A DNA stretch of 64,000 nt from Streptomyces sp. 71268 (GCF_029392895.1 NZ_CP114200.1:3131001-3195000); one strand, 5' to 3'; shown: positions 1 to 10,483, numbered from the stretch's first letter. Notes: generated by a model from the sequence alone, not told the origin. Program-made: numbers and translations.

Positions 1-2127
<2,127 letters not shown>

Positions 2128-2245
2128 AGGTGCGGCTCCTCGCGAGTACGAGCACTTTGGGCGATTTTGCGGACCGCGCTGTCCGACCGCACCAGGATAG
2201 GACCCCTGGTCGCGGGCGCCGCATCGCCCGTTATCCACAGCCCCC

Positions 2246-2307
2246 TTGTCCCGAGACGCGGCCCTGCCATACTTACGTAGCCGTAGGTTACGTATGCGTA
2301 GCCGTGT
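2246..2307 (+). promoter_or_regulatory. Desaturase promoter with repeated operator-like element
   Basis: A TTGTCC box (2246-2251) lies 16-17 nt before CATACT/ATACTT (2268-2274). Immediately downstream TTACGTA occurs twice in direct repeat (2273-2279 and 2288-2294, 15 bp apart), and GTAGCCGT occurs at 2277-2284 and 2298-2305. The core TACGTA is self-complementary. Inference: binding site for the TetR regulator encoded downstream at 3328, covering the transcription start. Confidence 0.6.
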
Positions 2308-2329
2308 CCCGACCCCCCTGAGGGAACCC

Positions 2330-3331
2330 ATGACTGCAAGCCCCGGCGCGATCGACGACGTACCAAAAGGCCCGGATTCTCCCCTTCCGCCCGCGACTCT
2401 GGGCGGTGACAACAAGGGTTCGATCGAGCAGGTCACCCTGATGTTGTTCATCGTCCTCCCCTTCGTCGCCTTGCTGGCGGCCATCCCGCTGGCCTGGGGT
2501 TGGGGGGTTAGCTGGTTGGATCTCGGACTGCTGGTCGCGATGTACTACATCGGTTGCCACGGCATCACCATCGGGTTCCACCGGTATTTCACGCACGGTT
2601 CATTCAAGGCGAAGCGGCCCCTGCGGATCGCCCTGGCGATCGCTGGTTCGCTGGCCGTCGAGGGCCCGCTGGTCCGCTGGGTCGCCGACCACCGCAAGCA
2701 CCACAAGTACTCCGACGCCGAGGGCGACCCGCACTCGCCCTGGCGGTACGGGGAGAGCGTCCCGGCGCTCATGAAGGGCCTGTGGTGGGCGCACATCGGC
2801 TGGATGTTCAACGAGGAGCAGACCCCGCAGCACAAGTACGCGCCGGACCTGGTCAAGGACCCGGCGCTGCGTCGTATCTCCCGCCAGTTCGTGCTGTGGA
2901 CGCTCGTCTCGCTGAGCCTGCCGCCGCTCGTCGGCGGCCTGGTGACCTGGTCCTGGCAGGGCGCGCTGACGGCCTTCTTCTGGGGCTCGCTGGTGCGGGT
3001 CGCGCTGCTGCACCACGTGACGTGGTCGATCAACTCCATCTGCCACGCGGTGGGCAAGCGCCCCTTCAAGTCCCGCGACCGCTCGGGCAACGTGTGGTGG
3101 CTCGCGGTGCTCTCCTGCGGCGAGTCCTGGCACAACCTGCACCACGCGGACCCGACCAGCGCCCGGCACGGCGTGCTGCGGGGCCAGATCGACTCCAGCG
3201 CCCGCATCATCCGCTGGTTCGAGAAGGCCGGCTGGGCCTATGACGTGCGCTGGCCCACCGAGAACCGGCTCGACGCCCGCCGCACGGACGCCACCGCCGA
3301 CCGGGTGAGGGAAACCGCCGGCGCGGCATGA
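2330..3331 (+). CDS. Acyl-CoA/acyl-lipid delta-9-type fatty acid desaturase
   Basis: Membrane di-iron desaturase introducing a double bond into fatty acyl chains. The start is ATG 2330, with GAGGGA about 6 nt upstream, giving 333 aa; the frame is open further 5' but that part overlaps the promoter repeats. The three histidine boxes are clear: HRYFTH (H84-H89), HRKHH (H121-H125) and HNLHH (H268-H272). Hydrophobic segments lie at about 35-60, 62-82, 185-205 and 210-232, as expected for the fold. Its stop overlaps the start of the TetR gene (ATGA), so the two are translationally coupled. Substrate specificity cannot be read from the sequence. Confidence 0.93.
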   Translation: MTASPGAIDDVPKGPDSPLPPATLGGDNKGSIEQVTLMLFIVLPFVALLAAIPLAWGWGVSWLDLGLLVAMYYIGCHGITIGFHRYFTHGSFKAKRPLRIALAIAGSLAVEGPLVRWVADHRKHHKYSDAEGDPHSPWRYGESVPALMKGLWWAHIGWMFNEEQTPQHKYAPDLVKDPALRRISRQFVLWTLVSLSLPPLVGGLVTWSWQGALTAFFWGSLVRVALLHHVTWSINSICHAVGKRPFKSRDRSGNVWWLAVLSCGESWHNLHHADPTSARHGVLRGQIDSSARIIRWFEKAGWAYDVRWPTENRLDARRTDATADRVRETAGAA

Positions 3332-4020
3332 TGGAGGACGTGGCGATCGACAGCAGTACCAACAGCAGCAAGAGCCGGTCCGGGAGCACGGGGGGCCGGC
3401 GAGCGCGGCGTATCCGCATGACGGGCAAGGAGCGCCGCGAGCAACTGCTGGACATCGGTCGCACGCTCTTCGCCGAGCGCGGCTTCGAGGGCACCTCGGT
3501 GGAGGAGATCGCGGCCAAGGCCGGGGTCTCCAAGCCGGTGGTCTACGAGCACTTCGGCGGCAAGGAGGGGCTGTACGCCGTCGTCGTGGACCGCGAGATG
3601 CGCCAGCTCCTCGACATGGTCACCGGCGCCCTGACCGCCGGGCACCCCCGCGAACTCCTGGAGCAGGCGGCCTTCGCCCTGCTCGACTACATCGACCAGT
3701 ACACCGACGGCTTCCGCATCCTGGTGCGGGACTCGCCCGTGGCGCAGTCGACGGGCACCTTCGCCTCGCTGATCAGCGACATCGCCACCCAGGTCGAGGA
3801 CATCCTGGGCCTGGAGTTCAAGGCCCGCGGCTTCGACGCCAAGCTGGCCCCGCTCTACGCCCAGGCCCTGGTCGGCATGGTGGCCCTCACCGGCCAGTGG
3901 TGGCTGGACGTCCGCAAGCCCAAGAAGGCCGAGGTCGCCGCCCACCTGGTGAACCTGGCCTGGCACGGCCTCGACGGCCTGGAGCCCAGCCCCCGCCTGA
4001 TAGGCCACCGCAAGAACTGA
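3328..4020 (+). CDS. TetR-family regulator coupled to desaturase
   Basis: DNA-binding repressor, 230 aa. Residues about 25-75 form the TetR helix-turn-helix: a GRTLFAERGFEGTSVEEIAA stretch followed by KAGVSKPVVYEHFGGKEGLY. The C-terminal two thirds would be the ligand-binding helical domain. The start ATG overlaps the desaturase stop; a second ATG directly follows at 3331 and is an equally possible start. Coupling to the desaturase and the TACGTA repeats in the desaturase promoter suggest feedback control of membrane unsaturation, probably by an acyl-CoA or fatty-acid ligand. That role is inference. Confidence 0.92.
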   Translation: MMEDVAIDSSTNSSKSRSGSTGGRRARRIRMTGKERREQLLDIGRTLFAERGFEGTSVEEIAAKAGVSKPVVYEHFGGKEGLYAVVVDREMRQLLDMVTGALTAGHPRELLEQAAFALLDYIDQYTDGFRILVRDSPVAQSTGTFASLISDIATQVEDILGLEFKARGFDAKLAPLYAQALVGMVALTGQWWLDVRKPKKAEVAAHLVNLAWHGLDGLEPSPRLIGHRKN

Positions 4021-4040
4021 GCCCCACCCCGCCGAAACCG

Positions 4041-4085
4041 GCCCCGCTCCCCCGCGTCCCGTACGAGCGGGGGGGCGGGGCTTTC
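4041..4085 (+). terminator. Rho-independent-type terminator after TetR gene
   Basis: Arms GCCCCGCTCCCCCGC (4041-4055) and GCGGGGGGGCGGGGC (4067-4081) form a near-perfect 15-bp stem followed by a short TTT run. Confidence 0.75.
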
Positions 4086-4169
4086 GCGCGCTGGGGTCGG
4101 CCGCTGAAACGGATCTCCTGGCGGGGCCGACAGTTAAGCTGCGGGAGACTGAGCGGGAAGGGGGAAGTC

Positions 4170-4754
4170 GTGACCGCCGAGCCGATCAACTGGATGCGTC
4201 CTCCAGCTCAGGGCTGGGCTTATGAGCAGGTCAAGGACCTGGACCTGCCCTTCGCATGGGAACTGGTGGACGGGTCGATCGTGGTCCGGGGGAGAACCTG
4301 TCAGTGGCACGACACAGTGCGGGACGAGCTGTACTTCGCGCTGCGCGGCGCCCGCTCCGCCCCCTTCGCCGTCAACGCGGAGCGCTGCGTCCTGGTGGAC
4401 GCGTACAACCCCCCGAAGCCCGATGTGGTCGTCTTCGACCGCACCGGGCTCGATTTCTTCTCGCTGGAGTGCGTGCCCGTCGCGGCGGTGGCGCTCGTGG
4501 TAGAGGTCGTCTCGCAGGGCTCGCGCCGCGAGGACCGGTTCCGCAAGCCGGCGATGTACGCGGAGGCGGGCGTGCCGTACTTCTGGCGGGTGGAGCGCGG
4601 CGAGGACGACGCGCCGGTCGTGCACGAGTTCCACCTGGACGCGCGGACCGGCGTGTACGCCCCCGCCCCGGCGGGCCCCGTGCACACCGACGTGCTGCGG
4701 ACCGACCTGCCGTACCCGGTCGAGATCGACCTGCGCCGCGTCTTCGACGCGTAG
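4170..4754 (+). CDS. Uma2-family (DUF820) putative PD-(D/E)XK nuclease-fold protein
   Basis: 194 aa from GTG 4170, preceded by the purine-rich GGGAAGGGGGAA; the longer open frame overlaps the TetR gene and terminator and is rejected. The family is assigned from the PKPDVVVFDR segment (about residues 84-93), the VVEVVSQGSRREDRFRKPAM stretch and AGVPYFWRVE. In Uma2 proteins the D of the PDVVV region and an E-x-V/K pair form a nuclease-like site; here EVVSQGS takes the E-x-K position, so catalysis is uncertain. Uma2 genes are numerous in streptomycetes and cyanobacteria and their cellular role is unknown. It stands alone between two terminators. Confidence 0.85.
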   Translation: MTAEPINWMRPPAQGWAYEQVKDLDLPFAWELVDGSIVVRGRTCQWHDTVRDELYFALRGARSAPFAVNAERCVLVDAYNPPKPDVVVFDRTGLDFFSLECVPVAAVALVVEVVSQGSRREDRFRKPAMYAEAGVPYFWRVERGEDDAPVVHEFHLDARTGVYAPAPAGPVHTDVLRTDLPYPVEIDLRRVFDA

Positions 4755-4759
4755 CACGC

Positions 4760-4802
4760 GACCCCGGCCCCGGCCCGCGGATCGAGGCCGGGGCCAGGGG
4801 TC
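4760..4802. terminator. Bidirectional terminator between Uma2 and truncated VOC gene
   Basis: GACCCCGGCCCCGGCC and GGCCGGGGCCAGGGGTC form a long stem around a short loop between two convergent genes. Confidence 0.7.
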
Positions 4803-4824
4803 GGTGGCGTACCCAGCGGGTGGC

Positions 4825-4968
4825 TCAACGCTCGGGGCCGCCCCGGGCCGCGAGCGGCGGTGGCTTGGGGACCTCGGTCAGGCCGAGCACGCCCCCGTAG
4901 TACGCGCGCAGCGCGTCCTCGCTGCCGGGTGGGGCGGCGAGTTGGACATGGTCCACCGCCGCGATCAT
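4825..4968 (-). pseudogene. Truncated VOC/glyoxalase-family gene (N-terminal 47 codons)
   Basis: The frame starts at ATG 4968, overlapping the stop of the tam gene (ATGA). It encodes MIAAVDHVQLAAPPGSEDAL, then RAYYGGVLGLTEVPKPPPLA, then ARGGPER and a TGA. This is the first beta-alpha-beta of a vicinal-oxygen-chelate protein, with its metal-ligand His in DHVQL; complete relatives are roughly 120-130 aa. The sequence leaves the family immediately after ARGG, where CW and the second metal ligands would follow, and no continuation is visible in any frame before the terminator at 4760-4802. A deletion of the 3' two thirds is inferred. It is too short for routine ORF calling. It could still be translated. 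Confidence 0.75.
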
Positions 4969-5828
4969 CCGTCCGCCCGGCGGGCCACGACGAAGATGCG
5001 GCGGAAGGGGAAGACCGTGCCGTACGGGCCCTGCGGGTACGCCTTGCGCAGCAGGTCCCGGTACTCGGCGAGGAACTCCGCGGTCGTCTCGGGGTCGTCG
5101 GCCAGCGCGGTCAGGATCGGCCGCAGCGCGGTGCCCTTCACCCAGTCGAGCACCGGGTCAGCGCCGGCGAGCACCTGCACGTAGGTGGTCTCCCAGGCGT
5201 CGACCGTGCAGCCGAGGCCGATCAGGCGCTCCAGGTAGGCGGCCGGGCTGAGGATGTGCACGAAGCGGCGGCCCTGCCCGTCGAGGCGGTCCCGCCAGCG
5301 CGGGGTGTCGCACAGTTCGCCGAGCAGCGCGTGGCTGGGCGAGACGAAGTTGCCGGGCACCTGGAAGGCGAAGGTGCCGCCCGGGGTGAGGGCGCCCACC
5401 CAGGACTCGAAGGACTCGGGGTGGTTCGGCACCCACTGCAGGGCCGCGTTGGAGACGATCAGGTCGTACGGTTCCTCGGGTACCCAGTTGGCGGCGTCGG
5501 CGGGCCGAAAATCGAGCCTGCCGCCGCCCTGGGTGGGTCCGGCGTGGGCCTGTGCCTCGCGGAGCATGTCCGCCGAGTTGTCGTACCCGGTGATGTGCGC
5601 GGTGGGCCACCGGGTGGCGAGCAGGGCGGTCACGTTGCCCGGGCCGCAGCCCAGGTCAGCTATGCGCGGGGCGGGTGTGGCGGGTCGGGGTGTGGGGTCG
5701 CCGGGCGCGCTGTCGGCCGGTTGCGGGGGCAGGTCGGGGATGCGGGCGAGGAGATCGAGGAAGGGGCGCGTGCGGTGGACGGAGTGACGTAAATACTGTT
5801 TCGGGTCCCAGAGCGGTAGTTCGGGCAT
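4965..5828 (-). CDS. tam: Trans-aconitate 2-methyltransferase
   Basis: SAM-dependent methylation of trans-aconitate, a by-product that inhibits aconitase. 287 aa from ATG 5828, with AAGGGGGT as ribosome site; 25 further in-frame codons upstream are not needed. Motif I is RIADLGCGPGNVTAL; AALQWVPNHPESFESW and GTFAFQVPGNF are typical of Tam. Two oddities: a Pro/Ala-rich insertion of about 20 residues just before motif I (around residues 34-53), and codon 13 (plus-strand 5790-5792) is the rare Leu codon TTA, so translation may depend on the bldA tRNA. It is coupled to a truncated VOC gene and divergent from a MarR gene sharing a 134-bp control region. Confidence 0.88.
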   Translation of the reverse strand: MPELPLWDPKQYLRHSVHRTRPFLDLLARIPDLPPQPADSAPGDPTPRPATPAPRIADLGCGPGNVTALLATRWPTAHITGYDNSADMLREAQAHAGPTQGGGRLDFRPADAANWVPEEPYDLIVSNAALQWVPNHPESFESWVGALTPGGTFAFQVPGNFVSPSHALLGELCDTPRWRDRLDGQGRRFVHILSPAAYLERLIGLGCTVDAWETTYVQVLAGADPVLDWVKGTALRPILTALADDPETTAEFLAEYRDLLRKAYPQGPYGTVFPFRRIFVVARRADG

Positions 5829-5911
5829 GTTCGAACCCCCTTGCAGGTTCAGGTCGTTCCGAAGCGCAAGGGCGCTTCCCGCCCTTCGATGCCCAAGCAT
5901 CACGCCAAATA

Positions 5912-5929
5912 TCTCTCGACGTCAAGAGA
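5912..5929. promoter_or_regulatory. MarR-type palindromic operator
   Basis: TCTCTCGACGTCAAGAGA is an 18-bp inverted repeat centred on GACGTC with one mismatched pair. It lies 34 bp before the marR start and within the divergent tam promoter region, so the regulator may control both itself and tam. Confidence 0.65.
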
Positions 5930-5962
5930 CTTCATATCGACAGACCCACTACACTGATCGCC

Positions 5963-6460
5963 ATGGAGGACGAGGTCGATCGGCTGGTCGCGGCGTGGCG
6001 GCGGGAACGCCCGGACCTCGACGTGGAGCCGCTGGAGGTGCTGAGCCGCGTGAGCAGGCTCGCCCGGCACCTGGATCGGGCGCGGCGGATCGCCTTCGCC
6101 GAGCATCAACTGGAGCCGTGGGAGTTCGACGTACTGACCTCGCTGCGGCGCGCCGGGGCCCCGTACCAGCTCTCGCCCGGGCAGTTGCTGACGCAGACGC
6201 TGGTCACGTCGGGCACGATGACCAATCGCATCGACCGGCTCGCCAAGAAGGGCCTCGTCGAGCGGCTGCCGGACCCCAGCGACCGGCGCGGGGTGCTGGT
6301 GCGGCTGACCGCCGAGGGCCGGGACCGCGCCGATCAGGCGCTGGCCGGGCTGCTCGCCCAGGAGCGGGCCATCCTGGCCGAGCTGTCCGCGGGGCAGCGC
6401 CGCGAACTGGCCGGGCTGCTACGCGAGCTGACCGCCCCGTTCGACAACCTCCCCGGCTAG
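5963..6460 (+). CDS. MarR-family transcriptional regulator
   Basis: 165 aa from ATG 5963; upstream in-frame codons run through the divergent tam promoter and are rejected. The winged-helix core includes LEPWEFDVLTSLRRAG, the recognition helix region LVTSGTMTNRIDRLAKKGLV and the wing RLPDPSDRRGVLVRLTAEGR at about residues 85-120. The last 42 bases overlap the 3' end of the convergent response-regulator gene. The dyad at 5912-5929 is the likely operator. The ligand is unknown; control of the adjacent tam gene is inferred from position only. Confidence 0.93.
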   Translation: MEDEVDRLVAAWRRERPDLDVEPLEVLSRVSRLARHLDRARRIAFAEHQLEPWEFDVLTSLRRAGAPYQLSPGQLLTQTLVTSGTMTNRIDRLAKKGLVERLPDPSDRRGVLVRLTAEGRDRADQALAGLLAQERAILAELSAGQRRELAGLLRELTAPFDNLPG

Positions 6461-7204
6461 GTCCACCGGGCCGACCCCCGCGCGGCGGGCCAGCGCGACG
6501 GCGGCCAGCGTGGAGTGCACGCCCAGCTTGCCGAGCACGTTCTGCATGTGCGTACGGACCGTGTGCGGCGACAGGTACAGCCGCTCGGCGACCGCCTTGC
6601 GGCCGAGGCCGGCCACCATGCAGCGCAGCACCTCGCGCTCGCGGGGCGTCAGCGACTCCACGAGGCGTTCGCTCTCGGTGCGATGCTTGCGGGCCGCGGT
6701 CAGCTCGCGCAGCACACCGGTCAGCAGCGCGGGCGGCAGGTGGGTCTCGTCGCGCAGCACGCCGCGGATGACCGCGAGCAGCCGGGAGAGCGAGCAGTCC
6801 TTGGCCACCCAGCCGCTCGCCCCGGCCTGGAGCGCCAGCGCGGCCCGGCGCGGGTCGTCGCGCTCGGCGAGGACCACGGTGCGCACCGCGGGCTGCGCCG
6901 TGCGCACCCCGTCGACCAGGGAGATTCCGTCCACCGCGCGCCGCTCGGGGCGCTCGGCGACGCCTTCTGGCAGCCGTTCGGGTCTGGCGGGCGCGATGTC
7001 GCTGACGGCGACGCCGAGGTCGGCGTCGACCAGCAGCACGTCGAACCGACGCCCCTCGGCCGACGCCCGCTCCAGGGAGCGCATGGCGGCTGGGCCGCTG
7101 CCGGCCGCCGCGACGTCCACGTCCGGCTCCGCCGCGAGGGCGGCGGCGAGCGACTCGGCGAAGATGCGATGGTCGTCGGCCACCAGAACCCGGATACGTG
7201 CCAT
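6419..7204 (-). CDS. Orphan NarL/LuxR-type response regulator
   Basis: 261 aa from ATG 7204 (GGGGGTGGCT upstream); an ATG four codons earlier at 7216 is possible. Receiver domain: VLVADDHRIFAESL with the acidic pair, FDVLLVDADLG with Asp60 as candidate phospho-acceptor, and AGASGWVAKD. A loop of about 35 residues separates the Asp strand from the next conserved segment (SDIAPARPERLPEGVAERPE), longer than usual. LuxR helix-turn-helix at about residues 190-245: LTPREREVLRCMVAG, then YLSPHTVRTHMQNVLGKLGV. No histidine kinase is adjacent. It resembles the regulator at 13756 in organisation. Targets are unknown. Confidence 0.9.
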   Translation of the reverse strand: MARIRVLVADDHRIFAESLAAALAAEPDVDVAAAGSGPAAMRSLERASAEGRRFDVLLVDADLGVAVSDIAPARPERLPEGVAERPERRAVDGISLVDGVRTAQPAVRTVVLAERDDPRRAALALQAGASGWVAKDCSLSRLLAVIRGVLRDETHLPPALLTGVLRELTAARKHRTESERLVESLTPREREVLRCMVAGLGRKAVAERLYLSPHTVRTHMQNVLGKLGVHSTLAAVALARRAGVGPVDLAGEVVERGGQLA

Positions 7205-7599
7205 AGCCACCCCCATGGACTACCCATGTCCCGCGAACGCGGATACGGAGAAAAAGAGAGACGTTGAACGGAGAACAGAAAGCGAGAAACCACGAACCGG
7301 TGCGTGCGGAGAGCCCTGCGAATGTGCCGTGGACCAGGTGGAGCGCGTTGAGCGAACAAACAGTGCGGGTACGGCGCCCGAAACTCAAGCCCGCCGGCCG
7401 GAACCCACGTGCCCCGCCACCAGTCCCGACGGCCGCCGCCGCACGGAGCCGAAGACGCAGCCCCAGGCGTCGTACCTGCCTGCCTCGCCCCCTGATAAGC
7501 ACCGGCCCCCACCGGCGCTGTGCATCAGCCTACGACCGAGGTCGTGCAACGGAAGCGAAATTACAAAACTGCCCCAGCCAACTGTTTAGGCTGAGCCCT
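7205..7599. other. Gene-free 395-bp divergent promoter region
   Basis: It separates the divergent response-regulator and GNAT genes. Bases about 7245-7305 are purine-rich and AT-richer on the plus strand, giving a pyrimidine-rich leader for the response-regulator transcript. TAGGCT at 7587-7592 sits 7 nt before the GNAT GTG. Open frames through the region lack a start signal and coding-like base use. Confidence 0.5.
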
Positions 7600-8052
7600 G
7601 TGTTCCACATTGAGGAAGAAGTCAATCATGACCGGAGAAATCTGATCGAGGAGCGGTTGGAAGACTCCAACGCCGCCCGGTCACCCGTCATGCGCGCGCT
7701 GCGCGGCACCCCCGCCGACGACGAACGGCCACTTCAGCTCTACGCCCGGGACGCGGACGGGGAGTTGGCCGGCGGCCTCGTCGGCTACGCCTGGGGTCAC
7801 TGGCTCCACGTGGACCTGCTGTGGGTGGACGAGCGGTGGCGCGGCGCGGGTCTCGGCTCGCGGCTGATGGCCGAGGCCGAGCGCAAGGCGCGCGACGAAC
7901 TCGACTGCCTGCACGCCCGGGTGGAGACCTGGGGGTTCCAAGCGCCTCGCTTTTACGAGAAGTTGGGCTACAAGATCGTGGGCGTGGTCGAGGACTACCC
8001 GCCGGGCGAGACGGACCACCTGCTGGTCAAGCGCATCGCCGACGGCGCGTAG
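7600..8052 (+). CDS. GNAT-family N-acetyltransferase
   Basis: 150 aa from GTG 7600. There is no clear Shine-Dalgarno sequence, but TAGGCT ends 7 nt before the start, so the message is probably leaderless. The acetyl-CoA-binding motif A is LLWVDERWRGAGLGSRLMAEAERKA at about residues 83-107 (R/Q-x-x-G-x-G/A form as RGAGLG), and the C-terminal part APRFYEKLGYKIVG is the usual GNAT beta6-beta7 region. The acceptor substrate is unknown. The gene is convergent with galK. Confidence 0.88.
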   Translation: MFHIEEEVNHDRRNLIEERLEDSNAARSPVMRALRGTPADDERPLQLYARDADGELAGGLVGYAWGHWLHVDLLWVDERWRGAGLGSRLMAEAERKARDELDCLHARVETWGFQAPRFYEKLGYKIVGVVEDYPPGETDHLLVKRIADGA

Positions 8053-8180
8053 GCCGCGATCGGTGGCGCGCGGCCCCGCGCCCCGCCCGCCCCCGCTCCG
8101 CTGACGGTGCGGGCGGACCCGCCGGCCAGGGGGCGAGCCGATCGCCGCCTGGCCAAAAGCCGCCCCGGCGCGGGGGCAGC

Positions 8181-8257
8181 CGATCGGGAGCCGGGAGCCG
8201 GCGCCCGGCCAGCCGGTCGGGAGCCGGCGCCTGGTCAGTCGGTCGGGAGCCGGCGCG
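8181..8257. repeat. Three-copy tandem repeat, about 26 bp period
   Basis: CGATCGGGAGCCGG at 8181 and CGGTCGGGAGCCGGCGC at 8214 and 8240 are copies of one unit; the last two are spaced exactly 26 bp and the first carries an extra 7 bp. The last copy enters the 3' end of galK. A weak GCCCGC/GCGGGC stem (8085-8114) nearby may act as a terminator for the convergent genes. Confidence 0.6.
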
Positions 8258-9509
8258 CGCCGGCGGCGGGGGCCGCCGGGAAGATCCGCGGGGCGCGGAA
8301 GCCCGCCGCCGCGAACGCCTCGGCGACGGCCGCGGCGACCGCGTCCGCCGCCGCGTCCGGCACCAGGGCGATGGCGCTGCCGCCGAAACCGCCGCCGGTC
8401 ATCCGCGCGCCGAGCGCGCCCGCCGCGTTCGCCGCCTCCACCACCAGGTCGAGTTCGGCGCAGGAGACCTCGAAGTCGTCCCGGAGCGAGGCGTGACCGG
8501 CGGTCAACACCGGCCCGATCGCCCGGGTGTCCGCCGCCTCAAGGAGGGCGATGACCTCCTCGACCCGGCGGTTCTCGGTCACCACGTGCCGCACCCGGCG
8601 CCGTACGACGGGGTCGTCGGCCAGCTTCTCCAGGGCGGCGCCCAACTCCTCGTACGCCACGTCCCGCAGCGCCGGCACGCCGAGCCGCCGCGCGCCGAGC
8701 TCGCAGGCGGCGTGCCGGTTGGCGTACGCGCCGTCGCCCAGCTCGTGTTGGACCCGGGTGTCGACCACCAGCAGCCGCAGCCCGTCGGCCGCCACGTCGA
8801 AGGGGACGGCGCGGTGGGCCAGGCTACGGGTGTCCAGGTAGAGCGCGTGGCCCGGGACGCAGCAGGCGGACGCCATCTGGTCCATGATTCCGCAGGGCAC
8901 CCCGACGAAGCCGTTCTCGGCCCGTTGGGCGAGCCCGGCCACGCGCTCGGCGGTGAGGCCGAGGCCGTACAGGTCGTTCAGCGCGCTCGCCGTGGCCACC
9001 TCGAGGGCCGCCGACGAGGAGAGGCCGGCGCCGGTGGGCACGGTGCTGGTGAAGTGCACGTCGGCCCCGCCGACCGGCAGCCCCGCCTCCCGCATGGCCC
9101 ACACCACTCCGGCCGGGTAGGCCGCCCAGCCGCCCCCGGCGGCCGGGTCCAGCGCGTCGACGGTCAGCTCCACCGCGCCGCCCGGGGCGTCGGCCGAGTG
9201 CAGCCGCAGCACCCCGTCCGGGCGGGGCGACGCGGCGGCCAGCGTCGTGTGCGGCAGCGCGAACGGCATGGCCAGGCCGCCGCTGGTGTCGGTGTGCTCG
9301 CCGATCAGGTTCACCCGGCCCGGCGCGGCCCACACACCGGCCGGTTCGGCGCCGTGCGCCGCGCGGAAGCCGGCGACGGCCGCCGCCACCCGCGCGCGTT
9401 CGCCGCCGACGCCACCGGTTCCGTCAGCCCCGTCGCCGGGGAGCGCGGCGGCCGGGGCCGACCGGGTCGTCCGGTCCGCCGTCGGCCGTCGCGCGCCACG
9501 CTCGTTCAC
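8235..9509 (-). CDS. galK: Galactokinase
   Basis: Phosphorylates galactose to galactose-1-phosphate, first step of the Leloir pathway. 424 aa from GTG 9509, which overlaps the galE stop as GTGA. GHMP-kinase motifs in order: GRVNLIGEHTD (64-74), PTGAGLSSSAALE (158-170), catalytic Asp in CGIMDQM (D210), and GARMTGGGFGGSAIA near the C-terminus. After GEHTD the usual Tyr of galactokinases is Thr (TDTSGG). About 40 extra N-terminal residues, Ala/Gly/Arg-rich, precede the conserved fold. Third gene of the coupled galT-galE-galK operon. Confidence 0.95.
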   Translation of the reverse strand: MNERGARRPTADRTTRSAPAAALPGDGADGTGGVGGERARVAAAVAGFRAAHGAEPAGVWAAPGRVNLIGEHTDTSGGLAMPFALPHTTLAAASPRPDGVLRLHSADAPGGAVELTVDALDPAAGGGWAAYPAGVVWAMREAGLPVGGADVHFTSTVPTGAGLSSSAALEVATASALNDLYGLGLTAERVAGLAQRAENGFVGVPCGIMDQMASACCVPGHALYLDTRSLAHRAVPFDVAADGLRLLVVDTRVQHELGDGAYANRHAACELGARRLGVPALRDVAYEELGAALEKLADDPVVRRRVRHVVTENRRVEEVIALLEAADTRAIGPVLTAGHASLRDDFEVSCAELDLVVEAANAAGALGARMTGGGFGGSAIALVPDAAADAVAAAVAEAFAAAGFRAPRIFPAAPAAGARRLPTD

Positions 9510-10483
9510 GCGCTCTCCCGCTCCTTGCGCTGGGCGAACTCCCAGGCGTCCTCGACGATCCCGGCCAGGTCGGCGCGGGTGGGCTGCCAGCCGAGCCGGT
9601 CCCTGGCGCGCTCGGCGGAGGCGACGAGCACCGCCGGGTCGCCGCCCCGGCGCGCGGCGACCACCTCGGGCACCGGGTGCCCGGTGACCTTGCGCACCGT
9701 CTCGATGACCTCGCGCACCGAGAAGCCGTTGCCGTTGCCGAGGTTGCAGATCAGGTGCTCGCCGGCGGTGGCGGCGGTGAGGGCGAGCAGGTGGGCCTCG
9801 GCGAGGTCGGCGACGTGGATGTAGTCGCGCACGCAGGTGCCGTCCGGCGTCGGGTAGTCGTCGCCGAAGACGGAGATCGCCTCCCGCTTGCCCTGGGCGA
9901 CCTGGAGGATCAGCGGGATCAGGTGCGACTCGGGGTCGTGGCGCTCGCCGTAGCGGCCGTAGGCGCCGGCGACGTTGAAGTAGCGCAGCGAGACGGCGGC
10001 CAGGCCGTGCGCGCCGCACTCGCCGCTGATCATGTGGTCCACGGCCAGCTTGCTGGCGCCGTACGGGTTGGTGGGCGCGGTCGCCGCGTCCTCGACGATG
10101 GGCGTCGCGGTGGGCTCGCCGTAGGTGGCGGCCGTGGAGGAGAAGACGAGGGTGCGCACGCCCGCGTCGCGCATCGCGGCCAGCAGCGCCATGGTGCCGC
10201 CGACGTTGTTCGTCCAGTACTTCTCGGGGCGTACGACCGACTCGCCGACCTGCGAGGACGCCGCGAAGTGGAGCACGCCGTCGTACGAGGCGTCCAGCCA
10301 GCGCGCCGCGTCCTGGACGCGCCCCTCGATGAACTCGGCGCCCTCGGGCACGCCCACCCGGTGCCCGGTGGACAGGTCGTCCAGGACGGTCACCTGGTGC
10401 CCGGCCGCCAGCAGATGTGCCGCGACCACGCTCCCGACGTATCCCGCTCCGCCGGTGACCAGGTACTTCTGTCCGTTGCTCAC
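9506..10483 (-). CDS. galE: UDP-glucose 4-epimerase
   Basis: NAD-dependent interconversion of UDP-galactose and UDP-glucose. 325 aa from GTG 10483, overlapping the galT stop. The Rossmann motif GGAGYVGS is at about residues 11-18, SSTAATYGEP carries the catalytic Thr region, and NPYGASKLAVD has the YxxxK pair. Middle gene of the gal operon, overlapping both neighbours by 4 bp, so the three enzymes are probably made in fixed ratio. Confidence 0.96.
   Translation of the reverse strand: MSNGQKYLVTGGAGYVGSVVAAHLLAAGHQVTVLDDLSTGHRVGVPEGAEFIEGRVQDAARWLDASYDGVLHFAASSQVGESVVRPEKYWTNNVGGTMALLAAMRDAGVRTLVFSSTAATYGEPTATPIVEDAATAPTNPYGASKLAVDHMISGECGAHGLAAVSLRYFNVAGAYGRYGERHDPESHLIPLILQVAQGKREAISVFGDDYPTPDGTCVRDYIHVADLAEAHLLALTAATAGEHLICNLGNGNGFSVREVIETVRKVTGHPVPEVVAARRGGDPAVLVASAERARDRLGWQPTRADLAGIVEDAWEFAQRKERESA

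Noticed and set aside
5820..5850. TTCGAAC-containing segment as a tRNA T-arm
   Set aside because: No acceptor or anticodon stems can be formed around it; it is the tam ribosome-site region.
9506..10019. Long galK form with about 170 extra N-terminal residues
   Set aside because: The extension overlaps galE completely and lacks family sequence; the GTGA junction at 9509 is the convincing start.
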